64,000 bases of DNA from NCBI RefSeq assembly GCF_016865485.1, contig NZ_AP024452.1, positions 6,160,501 to 6,224,500 on the forward strand, given 5' to 3'. The notes beneath the pieces are model-generated. The model was not told the DNA's origin. It worked only from the letters and a program-made list of their open reading frames with translations, and made no database searches. How positions within the stretch are numbered: the stretch's first letter is position 1; every line of letters begins with the position of its first letter. The DNA comes from Luteitalea sp. TBR-22 (GTDB lineage Bacteria; Acidobacteriota; Vicinamibacteria; Vicinamibacterales; Vicinamibacteraceae). Of this stretch, positions 42,767-51,577 are shown one piece after another. The position numbers and the translations under genes are program-made.

Positions 42767-43863
42767 GAGAGGCGCTCCACGAACCACACGAAGGCGAGTC
42801 CGAGCACGAGCACGGACGTGGACTGCACGAGGGGGCGGTGCCAGCGCGACCTGGCGGCCAGCACGACGAGTGGCGCGGCGAGCACGATCGCCGCGAGCTG
42901 GCCGATCTCCACGCCCGCGTTGAACGCGAGGACCGCCGTGATCCACGCCCGGGCCGGCAGGCCGATCACGTCGAGCGTGCCGGCGAACCCGAGCCCGTGC
43001 ACCAGGCCGAACACGAACGCCGCCGGCCAGCGCCTGCTCGACGGCAGCGGCAGGCCGTCCGGGCGCACCGCGTGGCTGTCCAGCAGGTTCTCGATCGCGA
43101 CGTAGGCGATGCTCAACGCAATCGCCGGCTCCACGAAACCGGCGGGCGGCGTGATGATCCGCATCGCGCCCAGCACCAGGGTGAGGCTGTGCGCCGCCGT
43201 GAAGGCCGACACCAGGCCGACGCGCGCGCGCCAGGAGGCGCTCGGCACGAGCAGGCAGGCCAGGAACACGAGATGATCGTACCCGGTGAGGATGTGCGCG
43301 ATGCCGAGGCGCACCATCGCCAGCACGCCCGACGGCGGCGCGCTCGCGTCGTCGGCACGTCGCACCAGCCGTTCGCTCGCCGTGGCCGTGAGGACGAAGG
43401 ATTCGCCGCGACCGTGCCGCTCGATTCGCGTCACGACGGCGTGCGAGTCGTCGGTGACGCGGTGGAACGTCGATCGCAGTACCACGGCGCCCGAACCGGA
43501 GAGTCGATGCGCGACCTGAAGCTCGATCAGGCCGGACGCGAGCATGCGAGCGCCGAGGACTCGCGCCTCGGCCGGCACACCGCCCTCGATGACGAGGAAG
43601 TGATTCCTCACGGCCTCGTCGAGCGCGCCGAGCCGGTCGACGCCCAGCTCGCCGGCCGAACGCGGCAGCCCGGGTGCGAGGCGCACGGCGTCCTCGAACG
43701 GCAGGAGCACCACGGCGTGGCCGCCGGCCGCGTCGAGGACGACCCGCCAGAACGCGGTGGAGCCCGCGTGGCCGACGGCAGGCGAGGCGTGCAGGAGCAC
43801 GAGCCACGCGAGCAGGGCTCGCGCGCCCCACGCGCGCAGGACGGTCGGCGACATGCGACGCAT
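42763..43863 (-). CDS. HupE/UreJ-like membrane protein
   Basis: A 366-residue protein. A signal peptide (ALLAWLVLLHASPAVGHA) and a periplasmic N-terminal domain of about 150 residues are followed by about six transmembrane helices. The membrane part has the His motifs LGIAHILTGYDHLVFLACLL, FTAAHSLTLVLGA and FGLVHGLGFAGTL, which mark the HupE/UreJ family 2. HupE/UreJ proteins are linked to nickel or cobalt supply; this long form with an extracytoplasmic domain is often of unknown role. Start may be ATG 43863 or 43854. It overlaps the CehA-like gene downstream, so a metal-supply link to that metallohydrolase is conceivable but only inferred. Confidence 0.82.
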   Translation of the reverse strand: MRRMSPTVLRAWGARALLAWLVLLHASPAVGHAGSTAFWRVVLDAAGGHAVVLLPFEDAVRLAPGLPRSAGELGVDRLGALDEAVRNHFLVIEGGVPAEARVLGARMLASGLIELQVAHRLSGSGAVVLRSTFHRVTDDSHAVVTRIERHGRGESFVLTATASERLVRRADDASAPPSGVLAMVRLGIAHILTGYDHLVFLACLLVPSASWRARVGLVSAFTAAHSLTLVLGAMRIITPPAGFVEPAIALSIAYVAIENLLDSHAVRPDGLPLPSSRRWPAAFVFGLVHGLGFAGTLDVIGLPARAWITAVLAFNAGVEIGQLAAIVLAAPLVVLAARSRWHRPLVQSTSVLVLGLAFVWFVERLS

Positions 43864-43908
43864 GGTAGCGCGGTGCGTGGACTGCCCGCGGGTGCTACGC
43901 TCCGGCGC

Positions 43909-45246
43909 ATGCGCTTCCCTGCCTCGTCGATGGCGCACGGCCTGGTCGTGCCGCGGCTGCGCGTGGTGCTGGTCGTCGTGCTGGCCCTCCTGGCACGCCA
44001 GGCCGCCGCGCAACGCGTGCCTGCGGCGGCGCCGGACTCGGTCGTGCTGCTGGCGCCCGACCGTGTGTTCACCGGCACGGAGGATCAGGCACACGCCGGA
44101 TGGGTCGTGCTCGTGCGTGGCGACCGGATCGCGGCCGTGGGCCCTCGCGATCGGGTCGACGTGCCGACGGGCACGCGGCGGATCGACCTGCCCGGCGCCA
44201 CGCTCCTGCCCGGCTTCATCGAGGGACACACGCACCTGTTCCTCCACCCGTACGACGAGACGTCCTGGAACGATCAGGTGCTGAAGGAGTCGCTGAGCCT
44301 GCGGACGGCGCGCGCGGTGAACCATGCCGGCAACACGCTGCGCGCCGGATTCACCACGGCGCGCGACCTCGGCACCGAGGGGGCGGGTTACGCCGACCAC
44401 GGCCTTCGCCAGGCAATCGAGCAGGGAATCATCCCGGGGCCGCGGCTGCTCATCGCGTCGAAGGCGATCGTGGCGACCGGCAGCTACGGGCCGGCCGGCT
44501 ACGCGAGTGAATGGGACGTGCCGCAGGGTGCGCAGCAGGCAGACGGCGCGGAGGGCCTGGCGCGCGCGGCACGCGAGCAGATCGGTCACGGCGCCGACTG
44601 GATCAAGGTGTATGCGGACTACCGCTGGGGGCCGTCCGGCGAGGCGCGCCCGACGTTCAGCGAGGCAGAGCTGCGCACGCTCGTCGAGGTCGCGGCCTCG
44701 AGCGGCAGGAAGGTCGCGGCGCACGCCGCCACGGCGGAGGGCATGCTGCGCGCGGTGCGCGCCGGCGTGGCGACGATCGAGCACGGCGACGCCGGCACGC
44801 CCGAGATCTGGAAGCTGATGGCCGAGCGACAGGTGGGCTACTGCCCGACGCTCGGCGCCGTCGAGGCCACGGCACGCCATGCGGGCTGGACGCCAGGCCA
44901 GCCGCCCACGCCAAGGATGACGCAGAAGCATGCCGCCCTGCGGGCGGCGATCGCCGCAGGCGTGCCGATCTGCGTCGGCGGCGACACCGGCGTGTTCGCG
45001 CATGGGGACAACGCGTGGGAGATGGAACTGCTCGCTGCGGCCGGCATGCCACCGGCCGCCGTGCTCCGCGCCGCGACGAGCGTCAACGCGCGCCTGCTCG
45101 GGATGAGCGATCGCGTGGGGACGATCGCCGGCGGGATGCTCGCCGACCTGGTGGCCGTGGAGGGCGACCCGTTGCAGGTCATCGGCGCCGTGCGCCGCGT
45201 GCGCCTCGTGATGCAGGCCGGCCGCATCGTCGACCGGCAAAGGTAG
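43909..45246 (+). CDS. exported amidohydrolase (imidazolonepropionase-like)
   Basis: A 445-residue protein. The signal peptide region is about 15-35 (VVLVVVLALLARQAAAQ). The amidohydrolase fold has metal motif LPGFIEGHTHLFLHP, a lysine candidate in WIKVYADYRWG, His motifs KVAAHAATAEGM and ATIEHGDAG, and the terminal Asp in ICVGGDTGVF. The end GTIAGGMLADLVAVEGDPL is the usual composite beta-sandwich closure. This pattern matches secreted imidazolonepropionase-like or prolidase-like enzymes that hydrolyse cyclic amides or dipeptides. Substrate unknown. It diverges from the HupE/UreJ-like gene with a 45-base gap. Confidence 0.87.
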   Translation: MRFPASSMAHGLVVPRLRVVLVVVLALLARQAAAQRVPAAAPDSVVLLAPDRVFTGTEDQAHAGWVVLVRGDRIAAVGPRDRVDVPTGTRRIDLPGATLLPGFIEGHTHLFLHPYDETSWNDQVLKESLSLRTARAVNHAGNTLRAGFTTARDLGTEGAGYADHGLRQAIEQGIIPGPRLLIASKAIVATGSYGPAGYASEWDVPQGAQQADGAEGLARAAREQIGHGADWIKVYADYRWGPSGEARPTFSEAELRTLVEVAASSGRKVAAHAATAEGMLRAVRAGVATIEHGDAGTPEIWKLMAERQVGYCPTLGAVEATARHAGWTPGQPPTPRMTQKHAALRAAIAAGVPICVGGDTGVFAHGDNAWEMELLAAAGMPPAAVLRAATSVNARLLGMSDRVGTIAGGMLADLVAVEGDPLQVIGAVRRVRLVMQAGRIVDRQR

Positions 45247-45345
45247 CGCGCGATGCCGCCAAGGGGGCGCGATGCGCCTCGCCAGGGGTAGGGCGCGATG
45301 CGTCTCGCCAAGGGTAGGGCGCGATGTCCCATCGCGCCGTTATCC
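45244..45345. repeat. imperfect 25-base tandem repeats with GTAGGGCGCGATG
   Basis: About four units built on AAGGGTAGGGCGCGATGCG and CGCCTCGCC or CGTCTCGCC, ending GTCCCATCGCGCC, which can pair with GGCGCGATG. They fill the space between the amidohydrolase stop and the convergent gene ending at 45357. A terminator role is plausible. Confidence 0.65.
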
Positions 45346-45356
45346 AGCGAACAGCC

Positions 45357-45728
45357 TCAGAAGCTCCAGTCGACTTGCGGCCGCATGCCCCTGGTGCACA
45401 CCCACACGGTCGCGCGGGCGTCCTTGACGAGCCGCCCGCCGGGCATCAGCCGCGCCATGTCGGCTTCGGTGAACGGCTGCCCGCGGAGATGGAAGGCCGA
45501 CAGCAGGTCGCCGTCGGGATGCGCGATCACCACGCGCTCGGTGGTCGCCTCGTCGGTCTCGATCACCAACCGGGTCGACTGCTTCTCGCGCCGGAGCGAG
45601 GTGACCCGGCCCGTGTAGCTGGTGAGCTCGTTCCTGTCGCAGGTCACGAACGGCGGCGGCGCGAGCCGGCCCTGTGCGCCGACGAGCGTCGTCGCAAGCA
45701 GCACGAGGGCCGGAATCGCATGACGCAT
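45357..45728 (-). CDS. small exported protein of unknown function
   Basis: A 123-residue protein. A signal peptide (about 1-19, IPALVLLATTLVGAQG) is followed by a small beta-rich domain: FVTCDRNELTSYTGRVTSLR, STRLVIETDEATTERVVI, ending WVCTRGMRPQVDWSF. There are two Cys that could pair after export. I do not recognise the family. It starts three bases after the stop of the M43 metalloprotease gene on the same strand, so the two are co-transcribed; it could be an inhibitor, chaperone or partner of the protease, but nothing in the sequence proves this. Confidence 0.7.
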   Translation of the reverse strand: MRHAIPALVLLATTLVGAQGRLAPPPFVTCDRNELTSYTGRVTSLRREKQSTRLVIETDEATTERVVIAHPDGDLLSAFHLRGQPFTEADMARLMPGGRLVKDARATVWVCTRGMRPQVDWSF

Positions 45729-45731
45729 GGC

Positions 45732-46697
45732 CTACTTGCCGAGCCGGTAGTTGGTGAACATCGTCTCCATGCGGGTGCCCTGGCCCGTCGAGAACGTGTT
45801 CATGCACGCATCGTCGGTGTAGTCCATGAAGTTGGTGATCGGGTCCTGGCCCGGGTACCTGGTGCCCGAGCAGGAGTCGCGGCCCACCGGGCAGCCATAG
45901 GCCGGGCTGCGTTCGGCCGGGGTGTCGCTCACGCTGTCGTTGGTCTTGGAGCAGCCGCCCTGGAACGTGTGGTACAGGCCCATCCAATGGCCGACCTCGT
46001 GCGTCCCGGTGTCGCCCTGGTTGTAGGGCGCCGCCGTCCCGCCGGGGACGCTCGAGAACAGGATCACGACGCCATCATCGGTGGGATTCCTGGCGTACGA
46101 CGACGGAAACGTGGCCCAGCCGAGCAGTCCGCCGCCCATGTTGTTGGAGTAGATGTTCAGGTCGTCGGCCGTGCCCTGCCGGAGGGCGGCCTTCATCTGG
46201 TCCTCTGCCGTCGTGCCCGGCTCCGCGGTGTACCACGACGCATTGGTGGTGCGATCGACCGCCACCAGCTTGAACACCCACCCGTATCCCCCATACGCCG
46301 CGTTCAGCACGTCGATCTGCGACGAGATCTGCGAGTCCGGGATGTTTCCCTGCGACAGGCTCGTCCCGTTGTTGATCACGTGCCAGTACACGTTGATCGT
46401 GCCGCCCCTGAGGGCCGACGCGCCGCCGGAGCCCTTCGCGAGTTCGAGCAGGAACTCCTCCTCGTCCCGGTTGGACGACTTGAACTTCTCGGCGCCGCAC
46501 TTGAAGTTCTCGACGAAGTACCGCTGGCTGGGGTACGTGACGCCCCGGAACGTCCACGGCAGCGTCGACTCGAACGCCTCACGCGCCTCGGCGGCGACGC
46601 GCGCCTGCTCGGCGGCCTGGTCGGCAGGCTGTGCCGTCGCGAACGTCGACACGCACACGGCGGCCGCGGAAAGGAAGGACACCACACGCAGCTTCAT
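45732..46697 (-). CDS. secreted M43-family zinc metalloprotease
   Basis: A 321-residue protein with a signal peptide (about 1-22, ending TFATA). A short pro-region is followed by the M43 (pappalysin/cytophagalysin-like) catalytic domain with the zinc motif HEVGHWMGLYHTF, then QGGCSKTNDSVSDTPAERSP and the Met-turn region ITNFMDYTDDACMNTF. Six or more Cys suggest disulfides. M43 enzymes cleave extracellular proteins. SD-like bases AAAGGCAGTCC lie before the ATG at 46697. The small exported protein gene follows after three bases. Confidence 0.93.
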   Translation of the reverse strand: MKLRVVSFLSAAAVCVSTFATAQPADQAAEQARVAAEAREAFESTLPWTFRGVTYPSQRYFVENFKCGAEKFKSSNRDEEEFLLELAKGSGGASALRGGTINVYWHVINNGTSLSQGNIPDSQISSQIDVLNAAYGGYGWVFKLVAVDRTTNASWYTAEPGTTAEDQMKAALRQGTADDLNIYSNNMGGGLLGWATFPSSYARNPTDDGVVILFSSVPGGTAAPYNQGDTGTHEVGHWMGLYHTFQGGCSKTNDSVSDTPAERSPAYGCPVGRDSCSGTRYPGQDPITNFMDYTDDACMNTFSTGQGTRMETMFTNYRLGK

Positions 46698-46802
46698 GGA
46701 CTGCCTTTCGAAGAGGTTGGAAGCCCGAGTTTAGGTCTACCCACAGTCGGGGTCAACGCGGAGGTCGACGGGCCGCGGCACGGGCGGCCCGTCGTCGTGG
46801 AC

Positions 46803-47123
46803 TCAGGCGCCGGGCGCCCGATACTTGACGGTGGTGGCGACTGCCTCGTCGACGTCCTTGGGCGTCACCAGCGGCACCATCTCGGTGGTCACCACGCCTG
46901 TGGCGTTGATCGTCAACGTCAGCGCCAGGGCGGCGTTGGGATCGGGCAGGTCGACGATCACGTAGGCGTCGGCCTCCCCGTACGCGAAGTAGAACGCCTC
47001 CACCTTGCCGCCCAGCGCCTTGACCGCCTTGGTGACGGCCGCCTGGCGCGAGGTCCCGCCGTCCTTCAGCAGGCCCTTCATGCCCTCCGCGTTGTACTTC
47101 GCCTTCGTGAGGTACTTGGCCAT
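46803..47123 (-). CDS. GYD domain protein
   Basis: A 106-residue cytoplasmic protein of the GYD family: MAKYLTKAKYNAEGMKGLLK, AVTKAVKALGGKVEAFYFAY followed by GEADAYVIVDLPD. The GEADAY segment is the family's namesake GxxD/Y motif. Function is unknown; the fold is ferredoxin-like and often dimeric. A good ribosome site (GGAGG, seven bases before ATG 47123) supports the start. The 150 bases between this gene and the divergent amidohydrolase (47124-47274) hold no gene and should contain both promoters. Confidence 0.85.
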   Translation of the reverse strand: MAKYLTKAKYNAEGMKGLLKDGGTSRQAAVTKAVKALGGKVEAFYFAYGEADAYVIVDLPDPNAALALTLTINATGVVTTEMVPLVTPKDVDEAVATTVKYRAPGA

Positions 47124-47274
47124 CGAGCCTCCTGGCGTCATTGGCCGGGCATGGCCCGGCCGTCCGGCATACCGGTACGACCTGACGAACGACATGTATC
47201 GGCAGGAATGGCTGAGTATAGGCCCGTTGGCGTCGCGTGCTTGAGGTGGACGTCGTCCTGCACCAGAATCCCGC

Positions 47275-48564
47275 ATGCCCATTCCCGCAGTCCGCGCCCT
47301 CTTCGCGCTGGTCGCCCTGCTGCTCGCCACGGCGATCGCGCAGGCGCAACCGACGTACGACCTGCTGCTGAAGGGCGGCCACGTCATCGACCCGCGCAAC
47401 GGCATCGACGGCCCGATGGACGTCGCCGTCACGGGCGGTCGCATCGCGGCGGTGCGCGCCGGCATCGATCCCGGCGCCGCCAGGCAGGTGGTGGACGTCG
47501 CCGGCCTCTACGTCACGCCCGGCCTCATCGACATCCACGTGCACGTGTTCGCGACCACCGGCGTGAAGGGCGCCTGGGCTGGCGACAACAGCGTGCTGCC
47601 GGACGGCTTCTCCTTCCGCACCGGCGTCACGACGATGGTCGACGCCGGGAGCTCCGGCTGGCGCAACTTCGAGGATTTCCGACGCACGGTCATCGACCGC
47701 GCCAGCACGCGCGTGCTCGCGATGCTCAACATCGCCGGCTTCGGCATGCTCACCGACGTGCCCGAGCAGAACGTGCACGACATGGACGCCAGGGCGACCG
47801 CCGACATGGCGCTGCGCCACAAGGACGTGGTCGTCGGCATCAAGTCGGCGCACTACCAGGGGCCCGAATGGATCTCGGTGGATCGCGCCATCGAGGCCGG
47901 CACGGCCGCCAACGTGCCGGTGATGGTGGACTTCGGCTACTTCCGCGAGGAACGCCCGTACCACCAGCTCGTGACGACGCGCCTGCGGCCCGGCGACATC
48001 ACCACGCACATGTTCCGCGGGCCGGTGCCCTACATCGGCGCCGACGGCGCCGTGCTCGCGTACCTCAAGCGCGCCCGGGGGCGCGGCGTGGTGTTCGACG
48101 TCGGCCACGGCGGCGGCAGCTTCGTGTTCCGCACGATGGTGCCGGCCGTGGCGCAGGGCTTCTACCCCGACACGATCTCCACCGACCTGCACACCGGCAG
48201 CATGAACGCCGGCATGCAGGACATGCTGACGACGATGTCGAAGTTCCTGGTCGCGGGGATGCCGCTCGCGCAGGTGATTCGCGCCTCGACCGACGCGCCG
48301 GCGAAGGTGATCAAGCGCCCCGGGCTCGGGCACCTGTCGGTGGGCGCCGAGGCCGACATCGCGGTGCTGCGCGTGATGGAGGGACGGTTCGGGTACGCCG
48401 ACGGCGCGCGTGGCACGATGACGGGCGACAAGCGGCTGCTGTGCGAGCTGACGCTGCGCGAGGGACGGGTGGCGTGGGACTGGAACGCGCGGACGGGCAC
48501 CGACTACCGCAAGCTGCCGCCGACCTACGGCGTGCGCGACGTCGATCGGGTGATCGTGCCGTAG
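47275..48564 (+). CDS. exported amidohydrolase/deacetylase family enzyme
   Basis: A 429-residue protein with a signal peptide (about 1-24, ALFALVALLLATAIAQAQ). The N-terminal beta-sandwich YDLLLKGGHVIDPRNGIDG is typical of dihydroorotase/D-aminoacylase-like amidohydrolases. Metal motifs are GLIDIHVHVF, the likely carbamylated Lys in VVVGIKSAHYQGPE, a His in ITTHMFRG, DVGHGGGSF, and an Asp in ISTDLHTGSMNAGMQD. The GHLSVGAEADIAVLRV closing strand returns to the sandwich. This is the pattern of the amidohydrolase/deacetylase family (EF_0837-like) acting on N-acyl compounds; the exported form is common in soil bacteria. Substrate unknown. Confidence 0.88.
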   Translation: MPIPAVRALFALVALLLATAIAQAQPTYDLLLKGGHVIDPRNGIDGPMDVAVTGGRIAAVRAGIDPGAARQVVDVAGLYVTPGLIDIHVHVFATTGVKGAWAGDNSVLPDGFSFRTGVTTMVDAGSSGWRNFEDFRRTVIDRASTRVLAMLNIAGFGMLTDVPEQNVHDMDARATADMALRHKDVVVGIKSAHYQGPEWISVDRAIEAGTAANVPVMVDFGYFREERPYHQLVTTRLRPGDITTHMFRGPVPYIGADGAVLAYLKRARGRGVVFDVGHGGGSFVFRTMVPAVAQGFYPDTISTDLHTGSMNAGMQDMLTTMSKFLVAGMPLAQVIRASTDAPAKVIKRPGLGHLSVGAEADIAVLRVMEGRFGYADGARGTMTGDKRLLCELTLREGRVAWDWNARTGTDYRKLPPTYGVRDVDRVIVP

Positions 48565-48618
48565 ATGCGTGGCGATCGGGTACGGCGGGGTGTCCCACTC
48601 CGCCGTCGGCGTCGGCAG

Positions 48619-48687
48619 GTGTAGACGTCGGCCTTGGCCGACGCCTGGGCGCGTCGTCACTGACCGTCGCCCGAGGGCGACGGCTAC
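48619..48687 (+). terminator. double-palindrome element between convergent genes
   Basis: GTAGACGTCGGCC-tt-GGCCGACGCC is followed by CCGTCGCCC-ga-GGGCGACGG, then CTAC. It lies between the convergent amidohydrolase and HDOD genes and has the same architecture as 4642-4698. Probably a bidirectional terminator. Confidence 0.65.
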
Positions 48688-48706
48688 AGGCTCTGCTCTG
48701 GACCGA

Positions 48707-49549
48707 TCACGCGCCGTAGGCGGCGAGCACGCGTTCGAGCCTGGACCGCACCTGCGCCACGAGCTCGCCGAACCCTTCCTGGGTCATGCCGAGGCGCTCG
48801 AGCGAGGCCGGCGACACCTGCAGGTCGGCATCGGTCGGCGCGTAGCCGGTGCCGGCCTGCTTGGCGGCGATGTTGGCCACGTGCACGGCGTCCGCGATGA
48901 TGTCGTGGGCCAGGTCCGGCGTGTGGTGGTGGATGATGCCCGTCACCAGCCGGTCAGGCAGGCTCCAGTGCTGCGCGATGAGCCCGCCCAGCTCGCCGTG
49001 GTGCACCTGCAGCACCTCGGTCTCGGCGCGCAGGCTCGAGAGGCCGCCTCGCTCGCGCCCCTCGGCAAGCACGCGCTGCACCTCGGGGTCGAGGAAGCGC
49101 GCCATCACCAGCTTGCCGACGTCGTGCAGCAGCGCGGCGGCGTAGGTCTCCACCGGCAGCGTTGCCTGGCAGAAACCCTGCGCCGACTCGGCGGCGAGCG
49201 CCGCAGCCACCGAATGGCGCCAGAGCTCCCCTTCCGACAACCCGAACTCCGGGACGCCCTGCTTCAGCCGCTTCTGCACGCCCACCGCCGTCGCCAGCGA
49301 CAGCAGCGTCCGGATACCGAGCCGCACGACCGCGTCGCGCACGGTCACGATCGGCACCGCGGTGGCGCTGGCGGCGGAGTTGGCCGCCCGCAACAGCCGG
49401 AGCGTGAGCGCCTGATCCAGGCGCACCACCTCCTCGATCTCCTGCAGCGTCCAGTGTTCTCCGGCGGTGATCGCGGCCAGCCGGGTGACACTTTGAGGCA
49501 AGGCCTCGATGTCGTTGGCCGCGCGCGTCAGCGCCTTGATGTCGATCAT
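48707..49549 (-). CDS. HDOD domain signalling protein
   Basis: A 280-residue cytoplasmic protein. The HDOD domain spans about residues 10-205: LPQSVTRLAAITAGEHWTLQ, TLRLLRAANSAASATAVPI, RDAVVRLGIRTLLSLATAVG and LLHDVGKLVMARF. HDOD proteins lack full HD phosphohydrolase activity and act as scaffolds in c-di-GMP or stress signalling; here HDVGK keeps an HD pair. I chose ATG 49549 (MIDIKALTRAANDIEALPQS), which matches the family; the longer upstream frame overlaps the preceding gene. No effector domain is attached. Confidence 0.88.
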   Translation of the reverse strand: MIDIKALTRAANDIEALPQSVTRLAAITAGEHWTLQEIEEVVRLDQALTLRLLRAANSAASATAVPIVTVRDAVVRLGIRTLLSLATAVGVQKRLKQGVPEFGLSEGELWRHSVAAALAAESAQGFCQATLPVETYAAALLHDVGKLVMARFLDPEVQRVLAEGRERGGLSSLRAETEVLQVHHGELGGLIAQHWSLPDRLVTGIIHHHTPDLAHDIIADAVHVANIAAKQAGTGYAPTDADLQVSPASLERLGMTQEGFGELVAQVRSRLERVLAAYGA

Positions 49550-49607
49550 TGTCGTTGCTCCGCGCGCCCTCGTCCCGGGGCACGCGCCTCCATTATCAAG
49601 CCTGGGC

Positions 49608-50300
49608 TTACCCGAGCAACCGCACCACCGCATCGACGATGGTGGATGCCTCGTCGGCGCTCGCAAGGCGGTCGACCCACGACCGGTCGCCCGGCAGCCG
49701 CGACCAGGCCCGCTCGGCCACCGCCCGCTCGTGCACGAGCCGCATCGGCAACGTCGGATCGACGGTGGACGCACCCGCGTCGGCGCGGTGGAGCGTGTCG
49801 AGCTCACGGCGCAGCTGCTGCGGATCCACCATGGACACCGGCGTGGCGCAGTGCGCGCAGGCCAGTGGGCCCGACAGGTCGACGGGCGCCCCGCAGTTCA
49901 CGCAGTTGACCTGCGCGATGCGGGCGCGGACCTCCTCGATCTCTGGCGCGGTCAGTTCCCGCACCAGGTGCTTCTCGCGCAGGAAGTGGTATGCGGTGAT
50001 GAACCGCCCGTGGCCGGCGGGACAGCGCCGGTACGAGAACCTCGTCGCGCGCTGCTGATCCTGGACGTCGAGCAGGGTCTGGCGGCAACGCGGGCAGGCC
50101 GATCGCGCCTGGATACCCCGTTCCGGCCGTAGCGTGAGTTGCTCGAGCAAGGAGAGCGTGGCGCCGGGGCTGAGGCGCTGGCTCTCGCCGTGGTCGAACC
50201 AGAGGCCGCCGCAGTGCCGGCACACGTCGACCTGCACCACCCGGCCGTAGTGAGCCGGCAGGCCCACCGCCTCCATGGCATGCCCACACCCTGGGCACAT
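49608..50300 (-). CDS. zinc-ribbon protein (TFIIB-type zinc finger plus second ribbon)
   Basis: A 230-residue protein of unknown function. The first ribbon is CPGCGHAMEAV...VDVCRHCGGLWFDHGE, the zf-TFIIB-like pattern. Further Cys pairs follow: ACPRCRQTLLDV with a YRRCPAGHGRFI partner, then VNCVNCGAPVDLS...LACAHCATPV, making three zinc sites. The C-terminal 70 residues are helical. Members may bind nucleic acid or act in protein interactions. ATG 50300 gives MCPGCG at the very start; a GTG at 50330 would add ten residues. It lies downstream of purK on the same strand with a repeat-bearing gap of about 130 bases. Confidence 0.8.
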   Translation of the reverse strand: MCPGCGHAMEAVGLPAHYGRVVQVDVCRHCGGLWFDHGESQRLSPGATLSLLEQLTLRPERGIQARSACPRCRQTLLDVQDQQRATRFSYRRCPAGHGRFITAYHFLREKHLVRELTAPEIEEVRARIAQVNCVNCGAPVDLSGPLACAHCATPVSMVDPQQLRRELDTLHRADAGASTVDPTLPMRLVHERAVAERAWSRLPGDRSWVDRLASADEASTIVDAVVRLLG

Positions 50301-50375
50301 CGCCGTTCTGGCCACCGCGGACACCGCCACGGATCTGGAATCGGCAGAAGCGGCTCGGGGGTTACCGCGACCGAC

Positions 50376-50424
50376 TTACGGCTCAGGGCTCAGGGCTGAG
50401 GACGAGGGACGAAGGGCGAAGGGC
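50376..50424. repeat. CTCAGGG and GGGACGAAGGGCGAAGG short repeats
   Basis: GGCTCAGGGCTCAGGGCTGA runs into GGACGAGGGACGAAGGGCGA units in the spacer between the purK stop and the zinc-ribbon gene. Related to the arrays at 27290 and 30936. Confidence 0.6.
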
Positions 50425-50431
50425 ACGGAGG

Positions 50432-51577
50432 TCAGAGGCGGGGGTCGAGGCGACGACGGGCCTCGCGGACCATCGCCTCGGCCTCGTCGGGGGTCGCCGC
50501 GGTAGCGGTGAGGTGCCCCATCTTCCTGCCGGGTCGCGCCTCCGACTTGCCGTACAGGTGCAGCTTCACGTTCGGCATCGCCAGCGCCGACGCCCACGCC
50601 GGCTCGCCGTGCGCCCACTCGTGCCCCAGCAGGTTGGCCATCGCCGCCGCCGGAGCGTGTCCCGCGGTGCTGCCGAGCGGCAAGCCGCACACCGTGCGCA
50701 CCTGCTGCTCGAACTGGCAGGTGACGTGCGCGTCGATGGTGAGGTGCCCCGAGTTGTGGGGACGCGGCGCGAGCTCGTTGACGATCACCTCGCCGTCGCG
50801 CGTCACGAACATCTCCACGCACAGCACGCCGACGACGTCGAGCGCCTCGCACGCCGCGCGCGCCACCGACACGGCCCTGGCCGCCGTCGCCTCGGGCACC
50901 CGGGCGGGCCACACCGACACGTCGAGGATGTGGTCGCGATGCGCGTTCTCGATCGCTCCGTAGTCCACCATCGCGCCCGTCGCGTCGCGCGCCACCACCA
51001 CCGACACCTCGCACGCGAAGTCCACCACGCCCTCGAGCACCGCCGGCTGCCAGCCCAGGCGGGCCCAGGCCGAGGCGGCCTGGTCGGCGCTCGGGATGCG
51101 GACCTGGCCCTTGCCGTCGTAGCCGAAGCTCGCCGTCTTGATGATCGCCGGGACGCCGATGCGCTCGACACCGGCGTGCAGGTCGACCGACTGCTGCACG
51201 ACCGCGAACGGCGCCACCGGAATGCCTGCCCCCGACAGGAACTGCTTCTCGCGCACGCGGTGCTGCGTCGTGTGCAGCACCTGCCCCGACGGACGGACGA
51301 TCGTACCGGTCCCGAGGGCCTCGACGGTGCGCGACGGCACGTTCTCGAACTCGAAGGTGACCGCCGACACGTCGCGCGCGAACGCCGCAACGGCCTGCAG
51401 GTCGTCGTAGGAGGCGGTGACCTCGTGATCGGCCACCTGTCCGGTCGGCGAGTCCTGATCGGGCGAGTAGGTGTGGACGCGGTAGCCGAGCCGACGCGCC
51501 GCAATCGCGAACATGCGGCCGAGTTGCCCGCTGCCGAGCACGCCGATCGTCGCGCCGGGAAGGATCGGCGCGGTCAC
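50432..51577 (-). CDS. purK: N5-carboxyaminoimidazole ribonucleotide synthase
   Basis: PurK uses ATP and bicarbonate to carboxylate AIR, forming N5-CAIR in purine synthesis. The 381-residue ATP-grasp protein begins [20 protein letters not shown], then has [33 protein letters not shown] (ATP-binding Lys region), [12 protein letters not shown] and [16 protein letters not shown] with the closing [10 protein letters not shown]. The length is normal. Its start overlaps the purE stop by four bases, so purE-purK are translationally coupled in the usual order. Confidence 0.95.
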   Translation of the reverse strand: MTAPILPGATIGVLGSGQLGRMFAIAARRLGYRVHTYSPDQDSPTGQVADHEVTASYDDLQAVAAFARDVSAVTFEFENVPSRTVEALGTGTIVRPSGQVLHTTQHRVREKQFLSGAGIPVAPFAVVQQSVDLHAGVERIGVPAIIKTASFGYDGKGQVRIPSADQAASAWARLGWQPAVLEGVVDFACEVSVVVARDATGAMVDYGAIENAHRDHILDVSVWPARVPEATAARAVSVARAACEALDVVGVLCVEMFVTRDGEVIVNELAPRPHNSGHLTIDAHVTCQFEQQVRTVCGLPLGSTAGHAPAAAMANLLGHEWAHGEPAWASALAMPNVKLHLYGKSEARPGRKMGHLTATAATPDEAEAMVREARRRLDPRL

